DNA from: Fidelibacterota bacterium
GTDB lineage: Bacteria; Fidelibacterota; Marinisomatia; SCGC-AAA003-L08; D37C17
DNA: 5,174 nt
Assembly: GCA_018671635.1 (NCBI GenBank)
Contig: JABHHG010000135.1
Location: 1 to 5,174, forward strand
Direction of reading: 5' to 3'
Shown piece after piece: positions 1 through 5,174 of this stretch (position 1 is the stretch's first letter; each line of letters begins with the position of its first letter). Both the position numbers and the translations under genes were made by a program. The notes under the pieces were generated by a model. The model worked only from the letters and a program-made list of their open reading frames with translations, was not told the origin of the DNA and made no database searches.

Positions 1-465
1 ATTGGTGGAAGTATGGGCTCAGTTGTAGGCGAAAAAATTGCACGTGCTATCGATAAAGCCCGTGAACTAAAATGTCCAATTCTCATTATCACAGCTTCAG
101 GTGGTGCCCGAATGCAAGAGGGCGCATACAGTTTAATGCAAATGGCAAAAATTAGTGCTAAACTGGCACAATTCTCCGATGAAGGTGGATTATATGTTAC
201 ATTACTGACGGACCCAACAACGGGTGGAACAACGGCCAGTTTTGCAATGTTAGGTGATATCATTTTGGCGGAGCCAAATGCGCTTATCGGTTTTGCTGGT
301 GCAAGAGTAATTAAGCAGACAATTGGGGAAGACCTCCCCGAGGGATTTCAACGAGCAGAATTTTTACTGGAAAAGGGATTTGTAGATAACATTGTTGATC
401 GAAGTAATCTGAAATCTACACTTATTAAAATTTTCACATTTTTTGGATTTGGAAACACCCTTTAA
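1..465 (+). CDS. accD: Acetyl-CoA carboxylase carboxyltransferase subunit beta, 3' part
   Basis: AccD pairs with AccA to form the carboxyltransferase that moves CO2 from carboxy-biotin to acetyl-CoA, giving malonyl-CoA for fatty acid synthesis in the cytoplasm. The frame is open from base 1, so the gene is cut by the window edge; the ATG at 13 is an internal Met, not the start. The 154 residues present match the C-terminal half of the family (about 300 aa in E. coli). Counting from base 1, visible motifs are GGSMGSVVGE (2-11), the oxyanion-hole type SGGARMQEG (33-41), TDPTTGGTTASFAMLGD (70-86), GFAGARVI (97-104) and GFQRAEFLLEKGFVD (115-129). The N-terminal zinc-ribbon lies outside the window. 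The stop codon directly abuts the guaA start, which suggests cotranscription. Identity is clear from these motifs; only the missing 5' half limits the entry. Confidence 0.96.
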   Translation: MGGSMGSVVGEKIARAIDKARELKCPILIITASGGARMQEGAYSLMQMAKISAKLAQFSDEGGLYVTLLTDPTTGGTTASFAMLGDIILAEPNALIGFAGARVIKQTIGEDLPEGFQRAEFLLEKGFVDNIVDRSNLKSTLIKIFTFFGFGNTL

Positions 466-2010
466 ATGGTACATGATCAGTCGATAGCCGTAATAGATTT
501 TGGGTCTCAATATACACAATTAATTGCTCGACGAATCCGTGAGTTAAATGTATTTTCTGAAATTCTCCCCTTTAGCATTACATTGGATGAATTGAAAGCA
601 AAACATGTGAAGGCAATTATTTTTTCGGGCGGGCCATCCAGTGTTTATGATGAAAATGCACCAAAAATTTCTGAAGATATTCTCAATTCTGGAATCCCTA
701 TTTTAGGCATTTGCTATGGATTGCAACTTTTGATGCAACATTCTGGAGGCAATGTACATTCTACGGGAAAAGGTGAATACGGATTTGCACAAATTTTACC
801 CGACTCCTCAAATGTATTATTTAAAGATTTCCCCACAGAATCACAAGTATGGATGAGTCATGGTGATGAAGTAGAAAATCTTCCCGAGGGATGGGAAGTT
901 TTATCCAAATCAACGAATGATGTTGTGGCTGCAGTACAGAAAACCAATCATTCTATTTATGGCGTACAATTTCATCCTGAAGTGGTGCATTCGCTTCATG
1001 GCAAAGAGTTGCTCTCCAATTTCCTTTTTGATATTTCCGGATGTGAACCCAATTGGACGCCTGCAAATTTCGTGGCAGATGCGATAAAAATCATAAAAGA
1101 AAAAGTGGGCGATAAAAAGGTGATTTGTGGACTCAGCGGTGGCGTAGATTCATCGGTAGTAGCCACCCTTTTACACCGAGCCATTGGAGAACAATCTCAA
1201 TGTGTGTTTATTGATCATGGTTTACTACGAAAAAATGAAGCTGAACAGGTGATGACCACCTTGAAAGATGGTCTTGGTTTAAACATTAATAAATTTGAGC
1301 ACAGTGAAAAGTTTTTATCTAAACTTGAAGGGGTAAAAGACCCTGAGCGTAAGCGTAAAATTATTGGAGAACAGTTTATTCGTTCTTTCGAAGCGGCCAC
1401 TACAACCTTAGGGGAATCCCAGTTTTTAGCCCAGGGAACATTATACCCTGATGTGATTGAATCTGGAGGTAGCGCGTTAGGTCCGGCAGTGACAATTAAA
1501 TCTCACCATAATGTGGGTGGCTTACCTGATGATATTGAATTTGAGTTGATTGAACCCATACGTGAGTTGTTTAAGGATGAGGTTCGAAAAGTAGGTAAAG
1601 AATTAGGCCTCCCAGATTTTGTGGTGAATCGTCATCCTTTTCCAGGTCCGGGACTTGCAGTTAGAATATTAGGTGAAATTACCCCAGAACGAATTGAAAT
1701 TTTACAAAATGCCGATGACATTTTCATCAGCATCTTACATGAACGTGGGGAATATAATAAAATTTGGCAAGCATTTGCAGTATTGATTCCAACTAAAACG
1801 GTTGGCGTGATGGGTGATGCTCGAACTTACGAAAATTTATTAGGCCTTCGTGCCGTTACAAGCATGGACGGTATGACCGCTGACTGGTATAATATGCCCT
1901 ATGATGTGTTAAATGAATGCTCCAGTAGAATAGTAAATGAGGTAAAAGGTGTAAATCGTGTGGTTTATGATATTACGGCTAAACCTCCTGGCACTATCGA
2001 ATGGGAGTAA
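466..2010 (+). CDS. guaA: GMP synthase (glutamine-hydrolysing)
   Basis: GuaA converts XMP to GMP with ATP, using ammonia released from glutamine; it is the last step of de novo guanine nucleotide synthesis and is cytoplasmic. The 514 aa product is full length (525 aa in E. coli). The class I amidotransferase domain covers about residues 1-190, with nucleophile Cys83 in GICYGLQLL and His170 and Glu172 in GVQFHPEV. The ATP-pyrophosphatase domain follows, with the P-loop SGGVDSS at 224-230. The C-terminal dimerisation/XMP-binding part carries the NRHPFPGPGLAVRILGEI stretch and ends in the typical ITAKPPGTIEWE. The ATG at 466 follows the accD TAA with no gap. It is the right start because IAVIDFGSQYTQL begins seven residues later, as usual in the family. 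No good Shine-Dalgarno sequence is visible (only GGAAA 11 bases or more upstream), so translation may be coupled to accD. Nothing is missing or broken. Confidence 0.98.
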   Translation: MVHDQSIAVIDFGSQYTQLIARRIRELNVFSEILPFSITLDELKAKHVKAIIFSGGPSSVYDENAPKISEDILNSGIPILGICYGLQLLMQHSGGNVHSTGKGEYGFAQILPDSSNVLFKDFPTESQVWMSHGDEVENLPEGWEVLSKSTNDVVAAVQKTNHSIYGVQFHPEVVHSLHGKELLSNFLFDISGCEPNWTPANFVADAIKIIKEKVGDKKVICGLSGGVDSSVVATLLHRAIGEQSQCVFIDHGLLRKNEAEQVMTTLKDGLGLNINKFEHSEKFLSKLEGVKDPERKRKIIGEQFIRSFEAATTTLGESQFLAQGTLYPDVIESGGSALGPAVTIKSHHNVGGLPDDIEFELIEPIRELFKDEVRKVGKELGLPDFVVNRHPFPGPGLAVRILGEITPERIEILQNADDIFISILHERGEYNKIWQAFAVLIPTKTVGVMGDARTYENLLGLRAVTSMDGMTADWYNMPYDVLNECSSRIVNEVKGVNRVVYDITAKPPGTIEWE

Positions 2011-2016
2011 AAACAG

Positions 2017-2426
2017 TTATTAGTTGTTAGTGATTAATTATAATGAAAGATAGTATACTCAAAGATAAAAATCTCGATTTTGCAATTAGAGTTGTTAAGC
2101 TATGTAGATATCTTTCAAGCGAGAAAAAAGAATTTGTAATCGGTAATCAATTATTGGAGTCTGGAACTTCCATAGGTGCAATGATTAGAGAAGCTGAACA
2201 TGGCGAGAGTAAATCAGATTTTATAGATAAACTTTCGATTGCCCAAAAAGAATGTAATGAATCAATTTATTGGTTAGAATTGTTATATAAAACAGATACA
2301 ATCTCATTGGATGAATTCAATAGTATCCATAGTGATTCTGTTGAGCTAATGAAAATTATTACCAGTATAATAAATTCGACTAAAAGGAACTTGACTACGA
2401 ATGAAAATACAGTTAACAATTAATAA
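2017..2426. repeat. Imperfect inverted repeat flanking the S23 gene
   Basis: The left arm TTATTAGTTGTTAG (2017-2030) and the reverse complement of the right arm TTAACAATTAATAA (2413-2426) agree at 12 of 14 bases. The arms bracket the four-helix-bundle gene. The right arm overlaps the gene's last codons and its TAA stop (2421-2423). AT-rich sequence lowers the significance of any such match. The position exactly around an accessory gene between two core genes is what makes it worth recording. It could be the boundary of a small mobilised cassette or simple low-complexity spacer. Confidence 0.4.
2043..2423 (+). CDS. Four helix bundle protein (S23/23S rRNA intervening-sequence protein family)
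   Basis: This 126 aa protein belongs to the S23/IVP family (TIGR02436/PF05635 type). These are small, mainly helical proteins first found inside intervening sequences of 23S rRNA genes; the DGR accessory protein Avd shares the fold. Their cellular role is largely unknown. Visible family marks are LDFAIRVVKLCRYL (11-24), NQLLESGTSIGAMIREAE (35-52), and SDFIDKLSIAQKECNESIYWLELL (roughly 58-81), with a fourth helix at about 89-114. Length is normal for the family. The start at 2043 places the first helix right after a short N-terminus; no Shine-Dalgarno sequence is seen. The tail after residue 114 is polar and runs into the AT-rich flank, so the last dozen residues may be incidental. It sits 32 bases after guaA and 27 before glmS, on the same strand, and probably rides on their transcript. 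No rRNA sequence or reverse transcriptase is nearby, so neither the IVS nor the DGR context applies. Confidence 0.88.
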   Translation: MKDSILKDKNLDFAIRVVKLCRYLSSEKKEFVIGNQLLESGTSIGAMIREAEHGESKSDFIDKLSIAQKECNESIYWLELLYKTDTISLDEFNSIHSDSVELMKIITSIINSTKRNLTTNENTVNN

Positions 2427-2442
2427 TTTAGAATTAATAATT
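2418..2442. repeat. Short direct repeat AATTAATAATT upstream of glmS
   Basis: The 11-base word AATTAATAATT occurs at 2418-2428 and again at 2432-2442, separated by TAG (2429-2431). It fills most of the 27-base spacer between the S23 gene and glmS and occupies the place where a ribosome binding site would be expected. It may be only AT-rich low complexity left by insertion of the S23 cassette. Confidence 0.5.
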
Positions 2443-2450
2443 GGTTTATT

Positions 2451-4289
2451 ATGTGCGGTATAGTTGGCTATTTAGGGCATAGAGATCCGTCTAAAGTAAT
2501 TATTAAAGGATTAAAACGCCTTGAATATCGAGGCTATGATTCGGCTGGTATCGCTTTGCATTCTGATTCAGGACTAGTGACTCAAAAATGTGCAGGTAAA
2601 GTTAAAGAACTTGAAAAATTATTGTCTGAGAGTTCTGAAGCTGGAAGCAATCTGGGAATTGGTCATACGCGTTGGGCCACACATGGTGTCCCCAATACAA
2701 TCAATGCACATCCCCATAGTGATACTTCAGGAAAAATTACTTTAGTCCATAATGGCATCATCGAAAATTATGGAACCCTAAAAAAGCATCTGAAAGAAAA
2801 TGGCATAGAATGTCAGTCCGACACAGATACAGAAGTACTTGTCCAGTTTATTGCCTATCTTTATGAAAAAGAAAAATTATCATTTTCGGATACGGTTCGG
2901 CTAGCATTAAAAGAAGTTGTGGGTGCATACGGAATCGCAGTTCTATGCAAAGATGAGCCAGATACCATGATTGCGGCCCGTTTTGGCAGTCCACTTGTTT
3001 TAGGCATCGGTGAAAATGAATGGTTTATTGGGTCAGATACCTCACCAATAATTGAATACACCCGTAATATTGTATTCTTGGATGAAGGTGAAATGGCGAC
3101 AATTACCCGGTCAGGATTCGAAGTTATTAATATTAATGAGAATCATATCGTGGCTAAAGACATCGAAGAAATAAAATATTCATTAGATGAGATAGAAAAG
3201 AGTGGATTTGACTTTTTCATGCTGAAAGAAATTTTTGAACAACCCAAATCAATTCAAGAATCTATGCGCGGGCGAATCGACCTTGAAAATCATCATGTAA
3301 AATTGGGTGGCATTCAAGATTGGCTTCAACGAATCATTGATGCAAAAAATATTTATATAACCGCTTGCGGTACCTCTTGGCATGCTGCATTAATTGGTAG
3401 TTTCCTTCTTGAAGAAATCATTCAAAAGCCGGTTAAAGTAGAATATGCCTCTGAGCTTCGCTATAGACCCTCAGCCATAAATTCAGACACGGTTTTGTTT
3501 TCAATTAGTCAATCAGGTGAAACGGCCGATACTTTAGCTGCCATTAAAAAAACCAAAGAATTAGGTGCCTTTACCGTGGGTATTGTAAATGCAGTGGGAA
3601 GTTCTATTGCACGTGAAACCGATTGTGGCGTCTATATTCATGCGGGTCCAGAAATTGGAGTAGCATCCACAAAGGCGTTTACCTCCCAAGTTTCAGTATT
3701 GAGTATGATGGCAATTCTATTGGCGCAACGATTGGGCAAAGACACGGAATACATCCACACGCTTATTGAAGAGATGGTAAAGTTGCCCACTATGGTACAA
3801 AGCATATTAGATGATGCTGAGCATATTGAAAAAATTGCAGGGCATTTTGTAGATTCTGAACATTTCCTTTATTTGGGTAGGGGGTATCAATTTCCCGTTG
3901 CCTTAGAGGGTGCACTCAAACTGAAAGAAATTTCATATATTCATGCAGAGGGTTACCCTGCCGCCGAAATGAAACATGGCCCGATTGCGTTGATTGATGA
4001 AAATATGCCAGTGGTATTTATTGTAACGGAAAAAGGGTATGAAAAAATTGTATCAAATATTCAAGAGGTAAAAGCGAGAGGCGGACGAGTAATTATCGTA
4101 ACTTCTGAAAATGCAGAAGAACTTTCTCAATATTCAGATCATATTATTACAATTCCAAGTACTGAAAATGCCCTCATGCCCATCATTACCACCATTCCGC
4201 TCCAACTATTGGCTTATTATATTGCAGTTTTAAAGGGTTGCGATGTTGACCAACCCCGAAATTTGGCCAAGTCGGTTACTGTTGAATGA
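2451..4289 (+). CDS. glmS: Glutamine--fructose-6-phosphate aminotransferase (isomerizing)
   Basis: GlmS makes glucosamine-6-phosphate from fructose-6-phosphate and glutamine, the first committed step toward UDP-GlcNAc, peptidoglycan and LPS; it is cytoplasmic. The 612 aa product is full length (609 in E. coli). The class II amidotransferase domain (about 1-240) starts MCGIVGYLG, so Cys2 becomes the N-terminal nucleophile after Met removal; this fixes the start at 2451. It also shows RGYDSAGIA (27-35), GHTRWATHG (71-79), HNGIIENY (100-107) and SDTDTEV (123-129). Two SIS isomerase domains follow, with TACGTSWHAA (304-313), SISQSGETADT (351-361), ASTKAFTSQ (405-413), EGALKLKEISYIHAEGY (486-502), MKHGP (507-511) and the closing DQPRNLAKSVTVE (600-612) that carries the catalytic lysine. 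No Shine-Dalgarno sequence is visible upstream. The final 13 bases belong to a 121-base sequence repeated at 5054-5174, so the stop codon region is duplicated although glmS itself is intact. Confidence 0.98.
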   Translation: MCGIVGYLGHRDPSKVIIKGLKRLEYRGYDSAGIALHSDSGLVTQKCAGKVKELEKLLSESSEAGSNLGIGHTRWATHGVPNTINAHPHSDTSGKITLVHNGIIENYGTLKKHLKENGIECQSDTDTEVLVQFIAYLYEKEKLSFSDTVRLALKEVVGAYGIAVLCKDEPDTMIAARFGSPLVLGIGENEWFIGSDTSPIIEYTRNIVFLDEGEMATITRSGFEVININENHIVAKDIEEIKYSLDEIEKSGFDFFMLKEIFEQPKSIQESMRGRIDLENHHVKLGGIQDWLQRIIDAKNIYITACGTSWHAALIGSFLLEEIIQKPVKVEYASELRYRPSAINSDTVLFSISQSGETADTLAAIKKTKELGAFTVGIVNAVGSSIARETDCGVYIHAGPEIGVASTKAFTSQVSVLSMMAILLAQRLGKDTEYIHTLIEEMVKLPTMVQSILDDAEHIEKIAGHFVDSEHFLYLGRGYQFPVALEGALKLKEISYIHAEGYPAAEMKHGPIALIDENMPVVFIVTEKGYEKIVSNIQEVKARGGRVIIVTSENAEELSQYSDHIITIPSTENALMPIITTIPLQLLAYYIAVLKGCDVDQPRNLAKSVTVE

Positions 4290-4324
4290 CCTTTCCCAAC
4301 TAAAGAATAACGATTATTTTAAAT

Positions 4325-4349
4325 TGTTACAAAAAAAGTGAACATTTTT
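4325..4349 (+). terminator. Weak candidate intrinsic terminator after glmS
   Basis: TGTTAC (4325-4330) can pair with GTGAACA (4338-4344), with one bulged G (4340) and a seven-A loop, followed by five T (4345-4349). The position, 35 bases after the glmS stop, suits a terminator, but the stem is short, bulged and poor in GC. The same element recurs in copy 2 at 5102-5126. Confidence 0.3.
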
Positions 4350-4364
4350 AACTTTAAAGAGTAG

Positions 4365-4370
4365 TATACT
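4365..4370 (+). promoter_or_regulatory. Candidate -10 box upstream of the lysine-rich exported protein gene
   Basis: TATACT (4365-4370) is one base from the sigma70 -10 consensus and lies 29 bases before the ATG at 4400, giving a plausible short 5' leader. It is nested in a perfect 10-base palindrome TAGTATACTA (4362-4371), which could also be an operator half. No good -35 box is present at 16-19 bases spacing, and no Bacteroidetes-type TTTG element was found, so this rests on the -10 alone. The identical sequence recurs at 5142-5147. Confidence 0.35.
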
Positions 4371-4390
4371 ATGAAGGATTTAATAATAAA

Positions 4391-4394
4391 GGAG
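4391..4394 (+). promoter_or_regulatory. Strong Shine-Dalgarno sequence fixing the start at 4400
   Basis: GGAG, inside AAAGGAG (4388-4394), lies five bases before the ATG at 4400, an ideal distance. It supports this start. It contrasts with guaA, the S23 gene and glmS, none of which has a recognisable ribosome site. Confidence 0.8.
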
Positions 4395-4399
4395 TAAAT

Positions 4400-4855
4400 A
4401 TGTTTAATAAAATTATATCAATAATATTAATTATGAGTCTTAATTCTTTTTTACTATCGGAAGAAGTAAAAAATATTTCTGATAAAGAAGAAAGTAAAAT
4501 AGAAGTAAAACAAAAAAAAGAAATATCTAAAACAGAAAAAGAATTAGATAAAATTGAAAGAAAAAAAACGAAAGAATTAAAAAAACAGAATAAAATTAAG
4601 GATATAAAAGAAAGACCAGAAAAAATAAAGGGTAAAAAAGATTCTGATAAAAAAGAACAGATACAATTACTCAAGAAAGAATTCAAATTTAATAAGTCAG
4701 AAATCAAAAAAAGATATAGGTCTAGAATTGAAGATTTAAAAAAGTCAGGTAATAATTCAGGAATGATTAAACAGTTAAAATCAGAAAAGAAGATGGAATT
4801 GGGAAATCTTAAGAAAGATTTTAAGTATGAATTAAGTAAAATTAAAAATAGTTAA
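4400..4855 (+). CDS. Lysine-rich, probably coiled-coil exported protein of unknown function
   Basis: I do not recognise the family. The 151 aa product begins with a signal-peptide-like segment: Lys4, then a hydrophobic stretch from about residue 5 to 19 (IISIILIMSLNSFLL), then an abrupt change to charged sequence at EE (21-22). No AXA cleavage site and no lipobox Cys are present, so it might instead stay anchored by this segment. The rest is extremely charged, with 41 Lys and 19 Glu in all and no Cys, His or Trp. Long Lys/Glu runs suggest extended helix or coiled coil. Two stretches resemble each other: LKKEFKFNKSEIK (91-103) and LKKDFKYELSKIK (137-149). Base use is much more A-rich than the neighbours, with many AAA and ATA codons, partly because of the amino acid content. 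It has its own ribosome site, a candidate promoter and a strong terminator, so it looks like a separate unit from glmS. Its upstream region is duplicated at 5054-5174. A periplasmic or cell-surface role is inference only. Confidence 0.75.
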   Translation: MFNKIISIILIMSLNSFLLSEEVKNISDKEESKIEVKQKKEISKTEKELDKIERKKTKELKKQNKIKDIKERPEKIKGKKDSDKKEQIQLLKKEFKFNKSEIKKRYRSRIEDLKKSGNNSGMIKQLKSEKKMELGNLKKDFKYELSKIKNS

Positions 4856-4871
4856 AATTATTTTCTATTAA

Positions 4872-4901
4872 AATAAAGGGATACATTTGTATCCCTTTAT
4901 T
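4872..4901. terminator. Strong, probably bidirectional hairpin terminator
   Basis: AATAAAGGGATAC (4872-4884) and GTATCCCTTTATT (4889-4901) form a perfect 13-bp stem with a four-base ATTT loop. It begins 17 bases after the stop codon of the lysine-rich protein gene (4855). AT pairs at the stem base supply U-rich ends on both strands. It sits between that gene and the convergent minus-strand fragment whose stop is at 4916-4918, the classic place for a shared terminator. Confidence 0.85.
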
Positions 4902-4915
4902 ATTTCATTCAAATT

Positions 4916-5053
4916 TTATGATTCATAAAACCCCATTTCAAAATCAGAATATTTTTCTTCAATCATCAGACCTTTTTTATTTATCTTGAAACCATATATG
5001 AAAGTTACAAAAGGTATAAGATTATTAAGTTTAGTTGGAATAGGGAAGTCCTC
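4916..5053 (-). pseudogene. C-terminal fragment of an unidentified minus-strand gene, cut at the repeat junction
   Basis: On the minus strand 45 codons followed by TAA (4916-4918) read as a credible protein end: EDFPIPTKLNNLIPFVTF, then IYGFKINKKGLMIEEKYS, then DFEMGFYES. The mix of hydrophobic, aromatic and charged residues looks coding, not random AT-rich translation. There is no start codon suited to a gene; the only internal Met codons give pieces of 16 residues or fewer. The frame stays open 14 codons into repeat copy 2 and then meets TAA at 5096-5098. The gene therefore appears to lose its 5' part at 5053/5054. I do not recognise the family. It converges on the lysine-rich protein gene and shares its terminator. 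It may be a true truncated remnant, or a normal gene cut by an assembly join; the start of the fragment is set at the repeat boundary, not by a signal. Confidence 0.5.
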
Positions 5054-5081
5054 TACTGTTGAATGACCTTTCCCAACTAAA
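5031..5081. repeat. Inverted repeat spanning the duplication junction
   Basis: TTTAGTTGG (5031-5039) and CCAACTAAA (5073-5081) are perfect inverted copies with a 33-base interval, centred at 5056, within three bases of the junction at 5053/5054. Beyond the arms the likeness continues weakly (TTATT at 5023-5027 against AATAA at 5083-5087). One arm lies in the minus-strand gene fragment, the other in repeat copy 2. It may be chance in AT-rich DNA. Confidence 0.4.
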
Positions 5082-5174
5082 GAATAACGATTATTTTAAA
5101 TTGTTACAAAAAAAGTGAACATTTTTAACTTTAAAGAGTAGTATACTATGAAGGATTTAATAATAAAGGAGTAA
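5054..5174 (+). repeat. 121-bp exact direct repeat, copy 2 (ends at the window edge)
   Basis: This is identical to 4277-4397. It begins with the 13 terminal bases of glmS, including a displaced TGA, here with no glmS before it. It then repeats the spacer, the weak hairpin with T-run (5102-5126), the TATACT box (5142-5147) and the GGAG site (5168-5171). If the match continues, an ATG would fall at 5177, just outside the window. No complete gene lies between 4856 and 5174 apart from the items listed. Confidence 0.95.
5142..5171 (+). promoter_or_regulatory. Second copy of the candidate -10 box and Shine-Dalgarno sequence
   Basis: TATACT (5142-5147) and GGAG (5168-5171) repeat the signals in front of the lysine-rich protein gene. 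They imply a further + strand gene starting just past the window, either another copy of that gene or a different one sharing its leader. Confidence 0.4.

Larger units (their letters stand above)
4277..4397 (+). repeat. 121-bp exact direct repeat, copy 1 (glmS tail plus downstream spacer)
   Basis: Bases 4277-4397 are identical to 5054-5174 (constant offset 777, no mismatch found by direct reading). Copy 1 holds the last 13 bases of glmS including TGA, the whole spacer, and the GGAG ribosome site of the next gene, stopping two bases before that gene's ATG. Upstream of the exact match only AAGTC (4269-4273 and 5046-5050) also agrees. Because the window ends at 5174, 121 bp is a minimum length. 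Confidence 0.95.

Noticed and set aside
996..1400. Two minus-strand open frames inside guaA
   Set aside because: They overlie conserved guaA sequence, have no ribosome site, and encode nothing recognisable; they are shadows of the real gene.
2043..2423. S23 gene as the accessory Avd gene of a diversity-generating retroelement
   Set aside because: No reverse transcriptase, template repeat or variable repeat is present nearby, and both neighbours are core metabolic genes.
2424..2450. Possible glmS ribozyme or riboswitch upstream of glmS
   Set aside because: Only 27 AT-rich bases separate the S23 gene from glmS, far too few for the glmS ribozyme, and no core motif is visible.
2861..3061. Minus-strand open frame inside glmS
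   Set aside because: It lies opposite conserved amidotransferase-domain coding sequence and has no independent support.
4306..4318. AATAA-CGA-TTATT hairpin after glmS as terminator
   Set aside because: A five-bp stem without any GC pair and a three-base loop is too weak. The bulged hairpin at 4325-4344 followed by T5 is the better, though still weak, candidate.
4369..4707. Minus-strand open frame opposite the lysine-rich protein gene
   Set aside because: Its Ser/Phe/Leu-rich translation is what antisense of AAA/GAA-rich coding gives. The + strand frame has a strong ribosome site, a signal-like start and a terminator.
4277..5174. CRISPR array or transposon end
   Set aside because: Only two copies of a long repeat 777 bp apart are seen, with no spacers, transposase or terminal inverted repeats.

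Overview
The window reads as bacterial chromosome with moderately AT-rich housekeeping genes, all on the + strand, followed by a more AT-rich and structurally unusual 3' end. The order is accD (3' half only), guaA, a small four-helix-bundle (S23/IVP family) gene, glmS, a Lys/Glu-rich exported protein of unknown function, a strong hairpin terminator, and the tail of a minus-strand gene cut off by a duplicated sequence. No clear Shine-Dalgarno sequence precedes guaA, the S23 gene or glmS. An S23 gene sits among core genes. Both traits are common in the Bacteroidetes/Chlorobi/Marinimicrobia (FCB) group, so I lean that way, but the lineage cannot be fixed from this sequence.

Bases 1-2010 are a tight pair: accD ends in TAA and the guaA ATG is the very next base. 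accD makes the carboxyltransferase beta subunit of acetyl-CoA carboxylase (fatty acid synthesis). guaA makes GMP synthase (purine synthesis). Bases 2011-2450 hold the S23 gene between AT-rich flanks that form an imperfect inverted repeat, as if a small cassette had been placed between guaA and glmS. Bases 2451-4289 are a complete glmS, which feeds glutamine nitrogen and fructose-6-phosphate into amino-sugar and cell-wall synthesis. guaA and glmS both use glutamine as nitrogen donor, through unrelated amidotransferase domains (class I and class II).

Bases 4277-5174 are the part worth a second look. The last 13 bases of glmS plus the whole glmS-to-next-gene spacer (121 bases, 4277-4397) recur without a mismatch at 5054-5174, where the window stops. 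Between the copies lie a gene for a secreted, lysine-rich, probably coiled-coil protein with a strong GGAG ribosome site, a perfect 13-bp-stem terminator, and 46 codons (stop included) of the 3' end of a minus-strand gene. That gene's continuation is replaced by the second repeat copy. This could be a real tandem duplication with a 777-bp period, an attachment-type direct repeat at the glmS 3' end, or an assembly junction. The sequence alone does not decide between them. I see no tRNA, rRNA, CRISPR array, transposase or recombinase.
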